Of a stretch of 64,000 nt of DNA, positions 42,827 through 51,574 are shown piece by piece (position 1 is the stretch's first letter; every line of letters begins with the position of its first letter). The DNA is from JBKBKC01 sp046294265. Its GTDB lineage: Bacteria; Pseudomonadota; Alphaproteobacteria; Rhodobacterales; Rhodobacteraceae. The notes under the pieces were generated by a model. The model worked only from the letters and a program-made list of their open reading frames with translations. It was not told the DNA's origin and did no database searches. The stretch covers positions 1-64,000 of the forward strand of contig JBKBKC010000002.1 of NCBI GenBank assembly GCA_046294265.1, written 5' to 3'. A program made the position numbers and the translations under genes.

Positions 42827-43945
42827 ATGCTCATAGGATGCGTCAAGGAGATCAAGCCGCAGGAATTCCGCGTCGGGCTGACACCCGATGCCGCGCGCGA
42901 GGCGGTGGGGCAGGGCCATGATGTGGTGGTCGAGGTGGGCGCCGGCCTCGGGGCGGGGTTCGCCGATGCCGACTATCTGACGGCGGGGGCGCGGGTGGTG
43001 GAGACGGCGACCGAGATCTTTGCCAATGCCCAGCTTGTCATCAAGGTCAAGGAACCCCAGCCTGAGGAACGCGCGCAACTGCGCGAGGGGCAGGTGCTGT
43101 TCACTTATCTGCATCTTGCCCCCGACCCCGACCAGGCCCGCGACCTTCTGGCCTCGGGCGTGACTGCCGTCGCCTATGAGACGGTGACCGACCGGGCGGG
43201 CGGGCTGCCCCTTCTCGCGCCGATGTCCGAGGTTGCGGGGCGACTCGCACCGCAGGTGGGGGCCTGGGCGCTGCAAAAGGCCAATGGCGGGCGCGGGGTG
43301 CTGATGGGCGGCATTCCGGGCGTGGCTCCGGCGCGGGTGGCGGTGATCGGCGGCGGGGTGGTAGGCACCCAGGCCGCGCGAGTGGCCGCAGGGATGGGGG
43401 CGGAGGTGACGGTGCTGGACCGGTCGCTGCCGCGACTGCGCTATCTCGATGACGTCTTCGGCCGCGATTTCCGCACCGCTTTTGCCAGCGCCGCCGCGAC
43501 CGCCGCCGCGGTGGCCGAGGCCGATCTGGTGATCGGGGCGGTGCTGATCCCCGGCGCCGCTGCGCCAAAGCTGGTGACGCGGGCGCAACTGGCGACGATG
43601 AAGCCGGGGGCGGTGGTGGTGGACGTGGCCATCGACCAGGGCGGCTGTTTCGAGACGAGCCGCGCCACAACGCATCAGGACCCGATCTATGTCGTGGACG
43701 GGATCGTGCACTATTGCGTGGCCAATATGCCGGGTGCCGTGGCACGCACCTCGACCCTTGGCCTTGGCAATGCCACCCTGCCGTTCCTGATGGCGCTGGC
43801 GAACAAGGGCTGGCAGCGCGCTTGCGCCGAGGATGCACATCTGCGCGCCGGGTTGAACGTGCATGCGGGCCACGTCACGCATCCGGCGGTGGCCGATGCG
43901 CTTGCGCTGCCGTTGCGGGCGGCAGAGGACGTGATCGCGGGGTAA
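42827..43945 (+). CDS. ald: Alanine dehydrogenase
   Basis: A 372-residue NAD-dependent enzyme interconverting L-alanine with pyruvate and ammonia. KEIKPQEFRVGLTP, the catalytic-lysine region VKVKEPQPEE and the NAD-binding VAVIGGGVVGTQAARVAAG are all present, with NMPGAVARTSTLGL near the end. GGAGG sits six bases before ATG 42827. It is divergent from the Lrp-type gene that probably controls it. Confidence 0.97.
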   Translation: MLIGCVKEIKPQEFRVGLTPDAAREAVGQGHDVVVEVGAGLGAGFADADYLTAGARVVETATEIFANAQLVIKVKEPQPEERAQLREGQVLFTYLHLAPDPDQARDLLASGVTAVAYETVTDRAGGLPLLAPMSEVAGRLAPQVGAWALQKANGGRGVLMGGIPGVAPARVAVIGGGVVGTQAARVAAGMGAEVTVLDRSLPRLRYLDDVFGRDFRTAFASAAATAAAVAEADLVIGAVLIPGAAAPKLVTRAQLATMKPGAVVVDVAIDQGGCFETSRATTHQDPIYVVDGIVHYCVANMPGAVARTSTLGLGNATLPFLMALANKGWQRACAEDAHLRAGLNVHAGHVTHPAVADALALPLRAAEDVIAG

Positions 43946-43953
43946 AACTGAAA

Positions 43954-43975
43954 GGGGCACGCGGCCGGGTGCCCC
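43954..43975 (-). terminator. Terminator shared by ald and mscL
   Basis: GGGGCAC (43954-43960) pairs with GTGCCCC (43969-43975). On the minus strand it is followed by TTTCAGTTTT. It lies between the convergent ends of ald and mscL. Confidence 0.7.
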
Positions 43976-43985
43976 AGCCCACGCC

Positions 43986-44378
43986 TCAGGCCCGCGCGCG
44001 CAGCGCGTCGCGGATTTCGGTCAGCAGTTCCTCGGCGGTGGGGCCCTTCGGTGCCTCGGACACCGTCGCCGCGGTCTCTTTGCGAATCATCGAATCCTTG
44101 ACCCGGTTCAGGCCCTTGACCAGCAGGAAAACGACCCAGGCAATGATCAGGAACTTGATGATCGCATTTATGAAATTGCCCAGCATGAACTGCGCGTCGC
44201 CAAAGCCGAACTTCACGTCCGAAAAGTCGATCCCGCCGATCAGGATCCCGATCAGCGGGTTCACCAGATCATCCACCAGAGAGGTGACGATGGCGGTGAA
44301 CGCCGCCCCCATGATGATGCCCACAGCCATGTCCATGACATTTCCGCGGGCGATGAAGGTCTTGAACTCGTTTATCAT
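43986..44378 (-). CDS. mscL: Large-conductance mechanosensitive channel
   Basis: A 130-residue channel opening under membrane tension to release solutes on osmotic downshock. It has the amphipathic N-terminus (MINEFKTFIARGNVMDMAVG), TM1 (IIMGAAFTAIVTSLVDD), a periplasmic loop with FGDAQFMLGNF, TM2 (IIKFLIIAWVVFLLVKG) and the C-terminal bundle (TAEELLTEIRDAL). ATG at 44378 is the family start, preceded by AGGGAA. Confidence 0.97.
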   Translation of the reverse strand: MINEFKTFIARGNVMDMAVGIIMGAAFTAIVTSLVDDLVNPLIGILIGGIDFSDVKFGFGDAQFMLGNFINAIIKFLIIAWVVFLLVKGLNRVKDSMIRKETAATVSEAPKGPTAEELLTEIRDALRARA

Positions 44379-44529
44379 GATCAGGGTTCCCTCTTCTGTG
44401 CGCCCGCCCTTCCGGCAGGCCCAATGGTGTGGATGTTTTTGCCGCACCCTCTGTAGCACCGGATACACGACTGATAAGATGTAATTTCCGCAGTGCCTTC
44501 CCCAGCGTCAGCAAGGCCCGGTCGCGCCG

Positions 44530-45372
44530 TCAGATGTCTTGCCCCGAAAGCCCGCGCAACTGCCGGACCGCCACCTGAAGCGCCCCGTCCAGCCAAAGCC
44601 GCGCTCCGTCGATCACCGCCACATAACGCTCCATCGCGGCGGCGCTTCCGGGAAGATACTCCGCGATCCGCGGTGCCATGACATAGGCCAGCACCAATGC
44701 GGCCGCGACGAGCAGGACGGTCACGAACCCGGCACCGAACCCGCTGGCGCGGGGGGTGATGGCCTCGGCAACTTCCACTCCAGCCCGCGCCTCGCTCCCC
44801 GCGCGCAGGGTGGAGTTGATTTCCTCGATATCCGGCAACAGGTCGCGCCGCGCACCGGACCGCTGCGCATGGGGTGGTTGAGTGGCCTCGGGCGAACCTC
44901 GATGCGACGCGGCGGGGGCTGCGGCGGCAAGACCCAGATCCGGTTGCACCTCGACCCCGCGCGCGGCTTCTGCCCGGCGCGCGGCGGTCTCGCGCTCGGC
45001 CTCCTCGCGTAGAACAGCCAGCACGGCTGCATCGAGCGCCCGTTTGGGAGGGGCCTCCGGAAGCGTCACCGCGGCAGGCCCCGCAGCCGTCGCTGCCTGC
45101 GGGGCCGGTTCGAAGGTTTCGACGTGTTCAGCGGGTTCGGCATGGGCGGGTTCACGGTTGTCGCCGATCTCGGCCGTCGCCGGGTTCGGTGCCGGATCGG
45201 TCTGGCCGTAAAGCTGCGCCTCATCGGCTTCGTCCGCCGCATCAGCGGCGCCGGAGGGAAGCTGATACCAGGAGTGCCCACAGTTCGAGCACTGGACATC
45301 ACGTCCACCGTCCGGGATGGCGCTATCGCTTACCTCATACTGCGCATCGCAATTCGGGCAAACCAGACGCAT
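44530..45372 (-). CDS. Zinc-ribbon (MJ0042-type) membrane protein
   Basis: A 280-residue protein. The N-terminal zinc ribbon has two CxxC pairs (CPNC and CSNC) around a YEVSDSAIPDGGRDV segment. A long Ala/Pro/Glu-rich linker follows (residues 45-190), then one transmembrane helix (FVTVLLVAAALVLAYVM, about 215-232) and a short C-terminal part. ATG at 45372 starts the ribbon directly. It is divergent from ftsE. Such proteins are conserved in this family without a known role. Confidence 0.85.
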   Translation of the reverse strand: MRLVCPNCDAQYEVSDSAIPDGGRDVQCSNCGHSWYQLPSGAADAADEADEAQLYGQTDPAPNPATAEIGDNREPAHAEPAEHVETFEPAPQAATAAGPAAVTLPEAPPKRALDAAVLAVLREEAERETAARRAEAARGVEVQPDLGLAAAAPAASHRGSPEATQPPHAQRSGARRDLLPDIEEINSTLRAGSEARAGVEVAEAITPRASGFGAGFVTVLLVAAALVLAYVMAPRIAEYLPGSAAAMERYVAVIDGARLWLDGALQVAVRQLRGLSGQDI

Positions 45373-45475
45373 GCCAATATCCCCGCTCAAACCTTACGCC
45401 CGCTCCATGTTGTAACTCTGTTATGGGCGTTCTCCAAGCCCTAGTAGTTAACATTGCGGCACAGCTGTTGCGCGG

Positions 45476-46222
45476 GTGATTGAAACCCGTGCCGCCATGG
45501 GCAATGCTGCGCGTGCCGGTGCCCGCACCGGCGCATCCAGCGGGGCCCCGGTGATCGCGTTCGACAATGTCGCCTACAGCTATGGCGGAGGAGAGTTGCT
45601 GTCCGATGTCAGCCTGTCGCTGGCACCCGGATCGTTCCATTTCCTGACCGGGCCATCCGGCGCAGGCAAGACCACGCTCTTGAAGCTTTGCTATGCCGAG
45701 CTGTTGCCCACGGCCGGCCGCGTCACCCTGTTTGACCACGAGGTGCGCGGCATGTCGCGCGACGACATCGCCCGCCTGCGCCGCCGCATCGGCGTCGTGC
45801 ATCAGGATTGCCAGTTCATCGACCACCTTCCTGTGGCGGCAAATGTCACATTGCCCTTGGCCGTGGCGGGGAAAGAGGCAGACCATGACGATCTGACCGC
45901 GCTCTTGGGCTGGGTGGGGCTGGGCGCGGTGGCGGGTGCGCTGCCGCCGCAGTTGTCGGGGGGAGAGCGGCAGCGGGCCGCCCTCGCGCGGGCGGTGATC
46001 ATGGGCCCTGACGTGATCCTTGCGGATGAGCCCACGGGCAACCTGGACTGGGAGATGTCGCTGCGTCTGCTGACGCTGCTGGTAGAGCTGAACCGGATGG
46101 GAAAGACGGTGCTGGTGGCCACGCATGACCTGAACCTGATCCGCAGTGCAAAGGCTCAGACCCAGACCCGCGTGTTGCGGATCGCGCAGCGGCGGGTGCA
46201 GCTTGCGGGGGCCGATCTGTGA
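45476..46222 (+). CDS. ftsE: Cell-division ATP-binding protein FtsE
   Basis: The ABC ATPase of the FtsEX complex, which couples the divisome to murein hydrolase activation. Walker A GPSGAGKTT, signature LSGGERQRAALARA and Walker B VILADEPTGNLD are complete, with His in ATHD. The protein has an extra 25-30 residues before the usual VIAFDNVAYSYGG. The start is GTG 45476 or ATG 45497. Its stop overlaps the GTG of ftsX. Confidence 0.95.
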   Translation: MIETRAAMGNAARAGARTGASSGAPVIAFDNVAYSYGGGELLSDVSLSLAPGSFHFLTGPSGAGKTTLLKLCYAELLPTAGRVTLFDHEVRGMSRDDIARLRRRIGVVHQDCQFIDHLPVAANVTLPLAVAGKEADHDDLTALLGWVGLGAVAGALPPQLSGGERQRAALARAVIMGPDVILADEPTGNLDWEMSLRLLTLLVELNRMGKTVLVATHDLNLIRSAKAQTQTRVLRIAQRRVQLAGADL

Positions 46223-47133
46223 CGCAGCCCGCGCTGCCATCCTCGCGCCTGGCGCGCCTGATGGCGGCCCTTCGCCAGGCGGACAGGGTGGTCCCGCCTT
46301 CGGGGCCTACCGCTTGGATCACCAGCTTCACAGCCGCCGCGATGGCCTTCCTCGCGGTCTTTGCGCTCGCGCTGTCGCTGGCGGCCGACCGGCTTGCCGA
46401 CCGCTGGAGTCAGGCGCTGGCGCGCACCGCCACGGTGCGCCTCTCGGCGGCCCCCGACCAGATCGCGGCGCAAACGGCCATCGTGATCGACGTGCTCACC
46501 ACCACCCCCGGCGTCGCCACGGCGCGCGCCATCCCCGAGGACGAGGCGCGCGCCCTGCTTGAGCCGTGGTTCGGCCCCGATCTGCCCTTGGAGGGCTTGC
46601 CGATCCCGCGCTTGATCGAGCTGACCGAGGGCGAGCCCGGCTATGACGGCCCCGGCCTGCGCCTGCGCCTGGCCGCCGAGGCGCCGGGTGCGGTGCTGGA
46701 CGACCATACCCGCTGGCGCCGTCCGCTGGCGCAGGCGGCGGGCCGGTTGCGCCTGCTGGCGGGGCTCTCGCTGGTGCTGATCGGGGCGGCCTTCGCGGCG
46801 ATGATCACGCTGGCGGCGGGGGCGGCGCTGGCGGCGAATGCGCAAGTCATCGGCGTCTTGCGCCTGATCGGGGCGCGGGATGCCTGGATCGCCCGCGCCT
46901 TTGTCCGAAGGTTCACGCTGCGCGCCATGGCCGGGGCGGCGGCGGGGGCGGCGGCGGGTATGCTGGCGGTAGCGGCGCTGCCCGCCGCCGATGCCGCGGG
47001 CGGGTTCCTGACGGGCCTTGGATTTGCGGGCTGGGCCTGGGTCTGGCCGCTGGCCCTGCCGCCCCTCGCCGCCGTGGTCGCCTTTGTTGCCACCCGCCTC
47101 GCCGCCCTGCACAAATTACGGGAGCTTCGCTGA
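46219..47133 (+). CDS. ftsX: Cell-division permease FtsX
   Basis: A 304-residue partner of FtsE. One N-terminal helix (about residues 34-55) and three C-terminal helices (around 180-200, 225-245 and 270-295) flank an extracytoplasmic domain, the FtsX topology. GTG start overlaps ftsE (GTGA), and the stop shares one base with the plsC start (TGATG). It is less conserved than FtsE, as usual. Confidence 0.93.
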   Translation: MTQPALPSSRLARLMAALRQADRVVPPSGPTAWITSFTAAAMAFLAVFALALSLAADRLADRWSQALARTATVRLSAAPDQIAAQTAIVIDVLTTTPGVATARAIPEDEARALLEPWFGPDLPLEGLPIPRLIELTEGEPGYDGPGLRLRLAAEAPGAVLDDHTRWRRPLAQAAGRLRLLAGLSLVLIGAAFAAMITLAAGAALAANAQVIGVLRLIGARDAWIARAFVRRFTLRAMAGAAAGAAAGMLAVAALPAADAAGGFLTGLGFAGWAWVWPLALPPLAAVVAFVATRLAALHKLRELR

Positions 47134-47864
47134 TGCCCATGCCGCTCCAATGGCTCATGTCCGTGGTGTTCATTGTCCAGATGTATCTGGCGATGGTGGT
47201 GCTCGCGGTGGTTTTCACTCCCTTTGCGATCTTCAGCCGCAACGCTGCCTACATGGCGATGCACAGCTATTGTCGCTGGGTGGCCTTTTCGGCCCGCTGG
47301 CTGGTGGGCCTGCGGTCCGAAGTGCGGGGAGAGGTGCCTCAGGGCGAGGTTCTGGTAGCGGCCAAGCACCAGAGTTTCTTTGACATCCTGCTGATCTTTG
47401 GCGCGCTGCCCCGCGCTAAATTCATCATGAAGCGTGAGCTGATCTGGGCCCCGATCCTGGGTCAGTATGCGCTGCGCATCGGCTGCGTGCCGGTGGACCG
47501 GGGCAAGCGGGGTGCCGCAATCGACAAGATGAAGGCTGACGTCGCGCGCGGCGCGGTGCTTCCCGGCCAGCTCATCATCTACCCGCAGGGCACCCGCGTC
47601 GCACCGGGGGTGAGTCGTCCCTACAAGGTGGGCACCGGCCTTTTGTATGAACAGCTCGGCCAGCCCTGCATCCCCGTCGCCACCAATGTCGGCGTGTTCT
47701 GGCCCCGCCACGGGATCCTGCGCCGTCCTGGCCTTGCCGTGGTGGAGTTCCTGCCGCCCATCCCCCCCGGCAAACCTGTCGCGGCCTTCATGGCGGAGCT
47801 TGAGGCCACTGTGGAGCAGGCCTCCGACCGGTTGATGGCCGAGGCGGGACTGACCGCAGATTGA
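47133..47864 (+). CDS. plsC: 1-acylglycerol-3-phosphate O-acyltransferase
   Basis: A 243-residue membrane acyltransferase making phosphatidic acid. The catalytic HX4D motif is KHQSFFDIL, FIMKREL follows, and YPQGTRVAPG binds the substrate. An N-terminal transmembrane helix anchors it. It is translationally coupled to ftsX. Confidence 0.94.
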   Translation: MPMPLQWLMSVVFIVQMYLAMVVLAVVFTPFAIFSRNAAYMAMHSYCRWVAFSARWLVGLRSEVRGEVPQGEVLVAAKHQSFFDILLIFGALPRAKFIMKRELIWAPILGQYALRIGCVPVDRGKRGAAIDKMKADVARGAVLPGQLIIYPQGTRVAPGVSRPYKVGTGLLYEQLGQPCIPVATNVGVFWPRHGILRRPGLAVVEFLPPIPPGKPVAAFMAELEATVEQASDRLMAEAGLTAD

Positions 47865-47921
47865 CCCTGGCCACGGGCCGGGCGACACATGCGCCACCAA
47901 CCACACCCCGGAGCACCCGCC

Positions 47922-48701
47922 ATGCCCTTTGCCGATGCCGCCCACCTGTCCGACCTGAACGGCTACCTCGGCACCGGGATCAATCAGGTCAAGGGCTGGT
48001 GCATCCCCCATCTCTGGCAGGCCATTTGGCCCGTGGTCCGCATGGTCGGCGCAGGGCCGGTGGCCGAGATCGGGGTGTTCGAGGGCAAGTTTCTGATCGG
48101 CCTGATCAAGTCCTTCGATCCCGACGCCAAGTACAGCCATGCGGCCATCGACGTCTATGACCTGCAGCAGTTCAACCTCGACGGTGCAGGCGTGGGCAAA
48201 GCCGCCGTTCTGGATGCCAACCTTGCCGCGCAGGGACTGTCACGGCATCGGGTGGAAAAGCTGCGTGCCGACAGCATGACCCTGCGCGCCGCCGATGCCG
48301 CCGATCTGATCGCCCGCCACGACAAGTTCAAGTTCTTCAGCGTGGACGGCTGCCACGAGGTGACCCACACCCTTTGCGACATCGAATTCGCCATGTCGGT
48401 CACCGCGCCCGAGGGCCTTATCGCAGTGGACGACTACCTGAATCCAAATTGGCCCGGTGTGAACGAGGCCGTGGCCAAGATGTATCTGATGCACAACTAT
48501 CCCTTCGTTCCGCTTTGCTACTCGATGAACAAGCTCTTTCTGTGCTCGGTCTCCTGGCACGAGATCTACCTGGCGGCGATTCTGAAAGGGGTAAAGGAGC
48601 ACCATCCCGATACGGCGGTGAAGGAGGTGCGCCGTTTCGGGTTTCGCACTTTGACGGTGATCCCCAAGCTGGCGGGATGGCAACCGCTGCGGGGCGGCTG
48701 A
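47922..48701 (+). CDS. Class I SAM-dependent methyltransferase
   Basis: A 259-residue protein of the Methyltransf_24 type. The SAM-loop-like VAEIGVFEGKFLIGLIKSF is near residue 47, FFSVDGCHEVTHTLCDIEFA follows, and LIAVDDYLNPNWPGV matches the later acidic motif. Substrate unknown. ATG 47922 is preferred over 47889. It lies between plsC and a PPOX gene on the same strand. Confidence 0.82.
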   Translation: MPFADAAHLSDLNGYLGTGINQVKGWCIPHLWQAIWPVVRMVGAGPVAEIGVFEGKFLIGLIKSFDPDAKYSHAAIDVYDLQQFNLDGAGVGKAAVLDANLAAQGLSRHRVEKLRADSMTLRAADAADLIARHDKFKFFSVDGCHEVTHTLCDIEFAMSVTAPEGLIAVDDYLNPNWPGVNEAVAKMYLMHNYPFVPLCYSMNKLFLCSVSWHEIYLAAILKGVKEHHPDTAVKEVRRFGFRTLTVIPKLAGWQPLRGG

Positions 48702-48714
48702 AGGGGGGGGCGCC

Positions 48715-49317
48715 GTGGACTGGATCGCCGATCTCGATGCGCTGCATGCCCATTACGGCAGGCCCGGGCCTGCCGCGACCGCCAAGGTGACTCCGCATCT
48801 GAACGGTGCCTACCGCGCATGGATCGCCCGGTCGCGGTTCTGCATAGTCTCCACCGTCGGGCCTGAGGGCACCGACGGCAGCCCGCGCGGGGACGATGGC
48901 CCGGTGGTGGCGATCCTGGACGACCGGACGCTGGCGCTGCCCGACTGGCGTGGAAACGACCGGATCGACACCCTGCGCAACATCGTGCGTGACGGGCGGA
49001 TCAGCCTGTTGTTCCTGATCCCCGGATCGAACACCGCCCTGCGCGTGAATGGCTCAGCCCGGCTCACGGCGGACGACGCCTTGCGCGCGCGGTTCGACCG
49101 GAACGGCAAGCGCCCGCGCTCCGTCATCGTGATCGCGGTGGCCGAGGTCTATTCGCAATGCGCCCGAGCCCTGATCCGCGCGGGCCTCTGGGCCGGTGAC
49201 CAGTCGGCCGGCCTGCCCTCAGTGGGCGCGATGCTGTGCGATGCTACCGCAGGCTGCATCGACGGGGCCGCCTATGATGCCGACTGGCCAAGCCGGGCCG
49301 CGCAGACGATGTGGTGA
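48715..49317 (+). CDS. Pyridoxamine 5'-phosphate oxidase-family flavoprotein
   Basis: A 200-residue FMN split-barrel protein of the MSMEG_1061-like group. SRFCIVSTVGPEGTDGSPRGDDGPVVAILDD and LPDWRGNDRIDTLRNIV form the flavin-binding part, and NTALRVNGSARLT the later strand. It starts with GTG 48715 after a purine-rich stretch (AAGGGGGGGG). Activity unknown; likely an FMN- or F420-like oxidoreductase. Confidence 0.85.
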   Translation: MDWIADLDALHAHYGRPGPAATAKVTPHLNGAYRAWIARSRFCIVSTVGPEGTDGSPRGDDGPVVAILDDRTLALPDWRGNDRIDTLRNIVRDGRISLLFLIPGSNTALRVNGSARLTADDALRARFDRNGKRPRSVIVIAVAEVYSQCARALIRAGLWAGDQSAGLPSVGAMLCDATAGCIDGAAYDADWPSRAAQTMW

Positions 49318-49555
49318 GTGGGCCGCGTTGTGCCGACCGCGCCGGGTAAGGTGGTCGGAACCGGCCTCGTCCCGTTTGCGACGACCCCGCCGCCCTGTGG
49401 TTGCCGGATCCCGCCCCGCCTGCGCGGCTTCCCCCCGGTCGCGTCCGACGACCACGCGGTGGCCGTGGGCGCCAGGTTTCGTGAGCCGCTCAAATCCGTT
49501 TTCGTTCCTTGGGGCAAGGCGGCCCCGGATGCGGCAAAAGACCCCGATCCCGCGA

Positions 49556-50083
49556 TCAACTCAAAGGGCAGTCGGCCACCACAAGGTCCAGCGCCAGAGT
49601 CACATCCGGTCCATAGCTCCGTCCGGCAACGTTGATGAAAAGCTGCCCGCGGTCGGTGAAGATGTCGGCCTCGGTCACGGCCATGGTCGTGGCGGCGGGG
49701 TCGATGGTCACGCGCTCAAACAAGGCGCAATCCGTCTCGAACCGCAGGACATAGCCGTTGAATGCGGCGGAAAAGAAGGCGCCGGTGCCGACTGCGGGAT
49801 AGGCGAATGTAATGCGGGCTGGGTCGATCTCGATTTCGACGGGCACGATGTCAAAGCCGGGCGTCCGGTATTCGGGGCCCAGACCAAACTCTACCTCTGA
49901 ATCCACCTTCACCGTGCGGCCCCGACCTTCCAGGATCGGGTTGGCAGGGTCGTCATAGGTCAGCACATGAAGGGTGACGATACGCCCTTCAAGTGTGCCC
50001 GCGCCGGTTGGGGCGGTAAGGCACGCGGCAATGCAGGCGGAAAGGGCGGCGATGGCAGGGCGATTCGGGCGGGATGCGAACAT
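49556..50083 (-). CDS. Exported protein of unknown function
   Basis: A 175-residue protein with a signal peptide (residues 1-30, ending TGAGT). A beta-rich domain follows, with two cysteines (in ETDCALF and VVADCPLS) that could pair. I do not recognise the family. ATG 50083 is the first start after an unrelated antisense-like extension. It lies directly downstream of a decayed Hint gene on the same strand, so they may once have been co-transcribed. Confidence 0.7.
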   Translation of the reverse strand: MFASRPNRPAIAALSACIAACLTAPTGAGTLEGRIVTLHVLTYDDPANPILEGRGRTVKVDSEVEFGLGPEYRTPGFDIVPVEIEIDPARITFAYPAVGTGAFFSAAFNGYVLRFETDCALFERVTIDPAATTMAVTEADIFTDRGQLFINVAGRSYGPDVTLALDLVVADCPLS

Positions 50084-50132
50084 GCGCACATCCTGTCCTG
50101 CGGCCCCCCGGTCTGTCTTGCGACAAATCACG

Positions 50133-51150
50133 TCACGCAGCCAGCATCGTCCTTGGTCCCTGCACCACGGGCCGTGCGGTGGCGGCAAAGCGCCCGAACA
50201 TTGCATCGGTTGAGGGGAACAGCCGCAGCAGTTCGGCCCGGGCCACGTCAGGGACGCCGCGCATCGCCAAGGGCGAGGGGAAAAAGCTTTCCGACAGAAC
50301 CCCTTTCGACTGCACGATGTGATGGTCGTCCAGCAGGAAATGCACATAGTTGACCGCACTGCGCGGCGCCATGCGGCGCACGCCGGTTCCGTTCAGCAGG
50401 GCCACGGCAGGCACCAGAACCTCCGGTGCGCCGAAATGCAGCTCGCGCTTCCAGGCCGCGAGGCAGACCCGGTGCTGCGGCGACAGGATCAGCGGTCGGA
50501 CGGGGCGCCCCGAGCAAAGCGCGCCGGCGGCAAGGCAGATCGGGCACAGCGCCGGATCGGTCCGCATCGCGTCCACCGTGACCGTGCGGCTGGCGATCCA
50601 GCGGATCGGCTGAAACCCCGCGTCCAGCGTCCAGCGTCCAGACCCGGTCTCCCGGCCGCAGCCGCCCAGCGGCGACAAGCCCCGCCTCTGTGTCGATCCG
50701 GCTGCCCGCACCGAAACATACCAGCATCGACACATCGTCGATTATGGCGCCTAGGCTGTCGTCCGGGCTCACCGCGGCAAAGCGCACCGTGCGGGTGCCA
50801 CCGGCCGGAAATGTCACCGGAAAGGAATAGGCCGTCCAGGCGGACGTGGTGGGCTGACCGTCTCGTCAAGAAGATGGTTGCCCTGCGCATCTAGGATTTC
50901 CTCGCGGAACCCTCTGCGGCCCGCGTTCCCCAGCGATGCGGTGCGCAGCGCAGTCCGAATGGTGAATGCGGTGGTGACGCTGGCCCCCACAGTGATCTGC
51001 CTGGCGTTGCCGTCCATTTTCGGCCACACGGTTGGTTGATCCGTTGCCCAGATAGGCATTTTGCGTGAAGTTCGTTTCCAGGGCGGTTCCCGACCAGCCC
51101 AGATTTCCCTGCGAAAACGTGCCGATCACGATGATTTCGTGGGTGAGCAC
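50133..51150 (-). pseudogene. Hint-domain (Hedgehog/intein-like) protein, frameshifted
   Basis: Pieces in different frames together form one Hint-domain protein. From ATG 51150: MLTHEIIVIGTFSQGNLGW and NRVAE. Then, in another frame, MDGNARQITVG, GFREEILDAQGN. Then TSAWTAYSFPVTFPAGG, DSLGAIIDDVSMLVCFGAGSRIDT. Finally, to 50133, WTLDAGFQPIRWIAS, LILSPQHRVCLA and NGTGVRRM, the typical end of the self-splicing-like domain. The last break is a 7-bp tandem duplication: CGTCCAG occurs three times at 50621-50641, and removing one copy restores the frame. Two other frame changes fall near 51020 and 50845. Function lost unless corrected by slippage. Confidence 0.8.
50621..50641. repeat. Heptanucleotide tandem repeat in Hint relic
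   Basis: CGTCCAG is repeated three times without gaps. Two copies would keep the Hint frame through LDAG; the third shifts it by one. Confidence 0.9.
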
Positions 51151-51247
51151 CTGTCTGCCTCCGATCCGTCGCAGCGATCCTTCGGAGCATGCGACCGGTT
51201 GGCGGTAAAGGTGGTCAAAGGATGGCCTTCGATGGTTGATGGAATGG

Positions 51248-51574
51248 CTAGCGGGGTCTCAGGCAAATTTTGACCGCGGCGATCCCTGCGAGGATCAGCC
51301 AAATCCCCAGAATCCGCACAGTGTTCACTGGTTCGACGAACCGGATCACACGCTCAATGGCGACTCCCACGGCGCTGATGCCCACTTAGATGGAATAAGT
51401 CGTTCCGACGGGCCGGCCCCTCATCGCAAGGCTCAACAACCAAAACGACGCAATGGCCCCGGCGATGGTGAGGACAAAGGGCACAAGCCGTGTGAAGCCG
51501 TAGGCTTGCTAAAGGCTGACGGCCCAGCCTGGTTCCGGCAATCCCGCAAGGATAGCCAGTGCCCAACGGCTCAT
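51248..51574 (-). pseudogene. SugE-like SMR transporter with two internal stops
   Basis: A single frame of 108 codons encodes a four-helix small multidrug-resistance (SugE-like) protein: MSRWALAILAGLPEPGWAVSL, QAYGFTRLVPFVLTIAGAI, AMRGRPVGTTYSI, VGISAVGVAIERVI, RILGIWLILAGIAAVKI. It is interrupted by TAG at 51509-51511, where the family usually has Lys. A TAA at 51385-51387 replaces the Trp of YSIWVGIG. The functional Glu is still visible in PEPGWAV. Its ATG overlaps the accA stop (ATGA). It is clearly non-functional as full-length protein. Confidence 0.82.

Noticed and set aside
49318..49555. Plus-strand frame after the PPOX gene
   Set aside because: Pro/Arg-rich, no ribosome-binding site, and overlapping the end of the convergent exported-protein gene; treated as intergenic.
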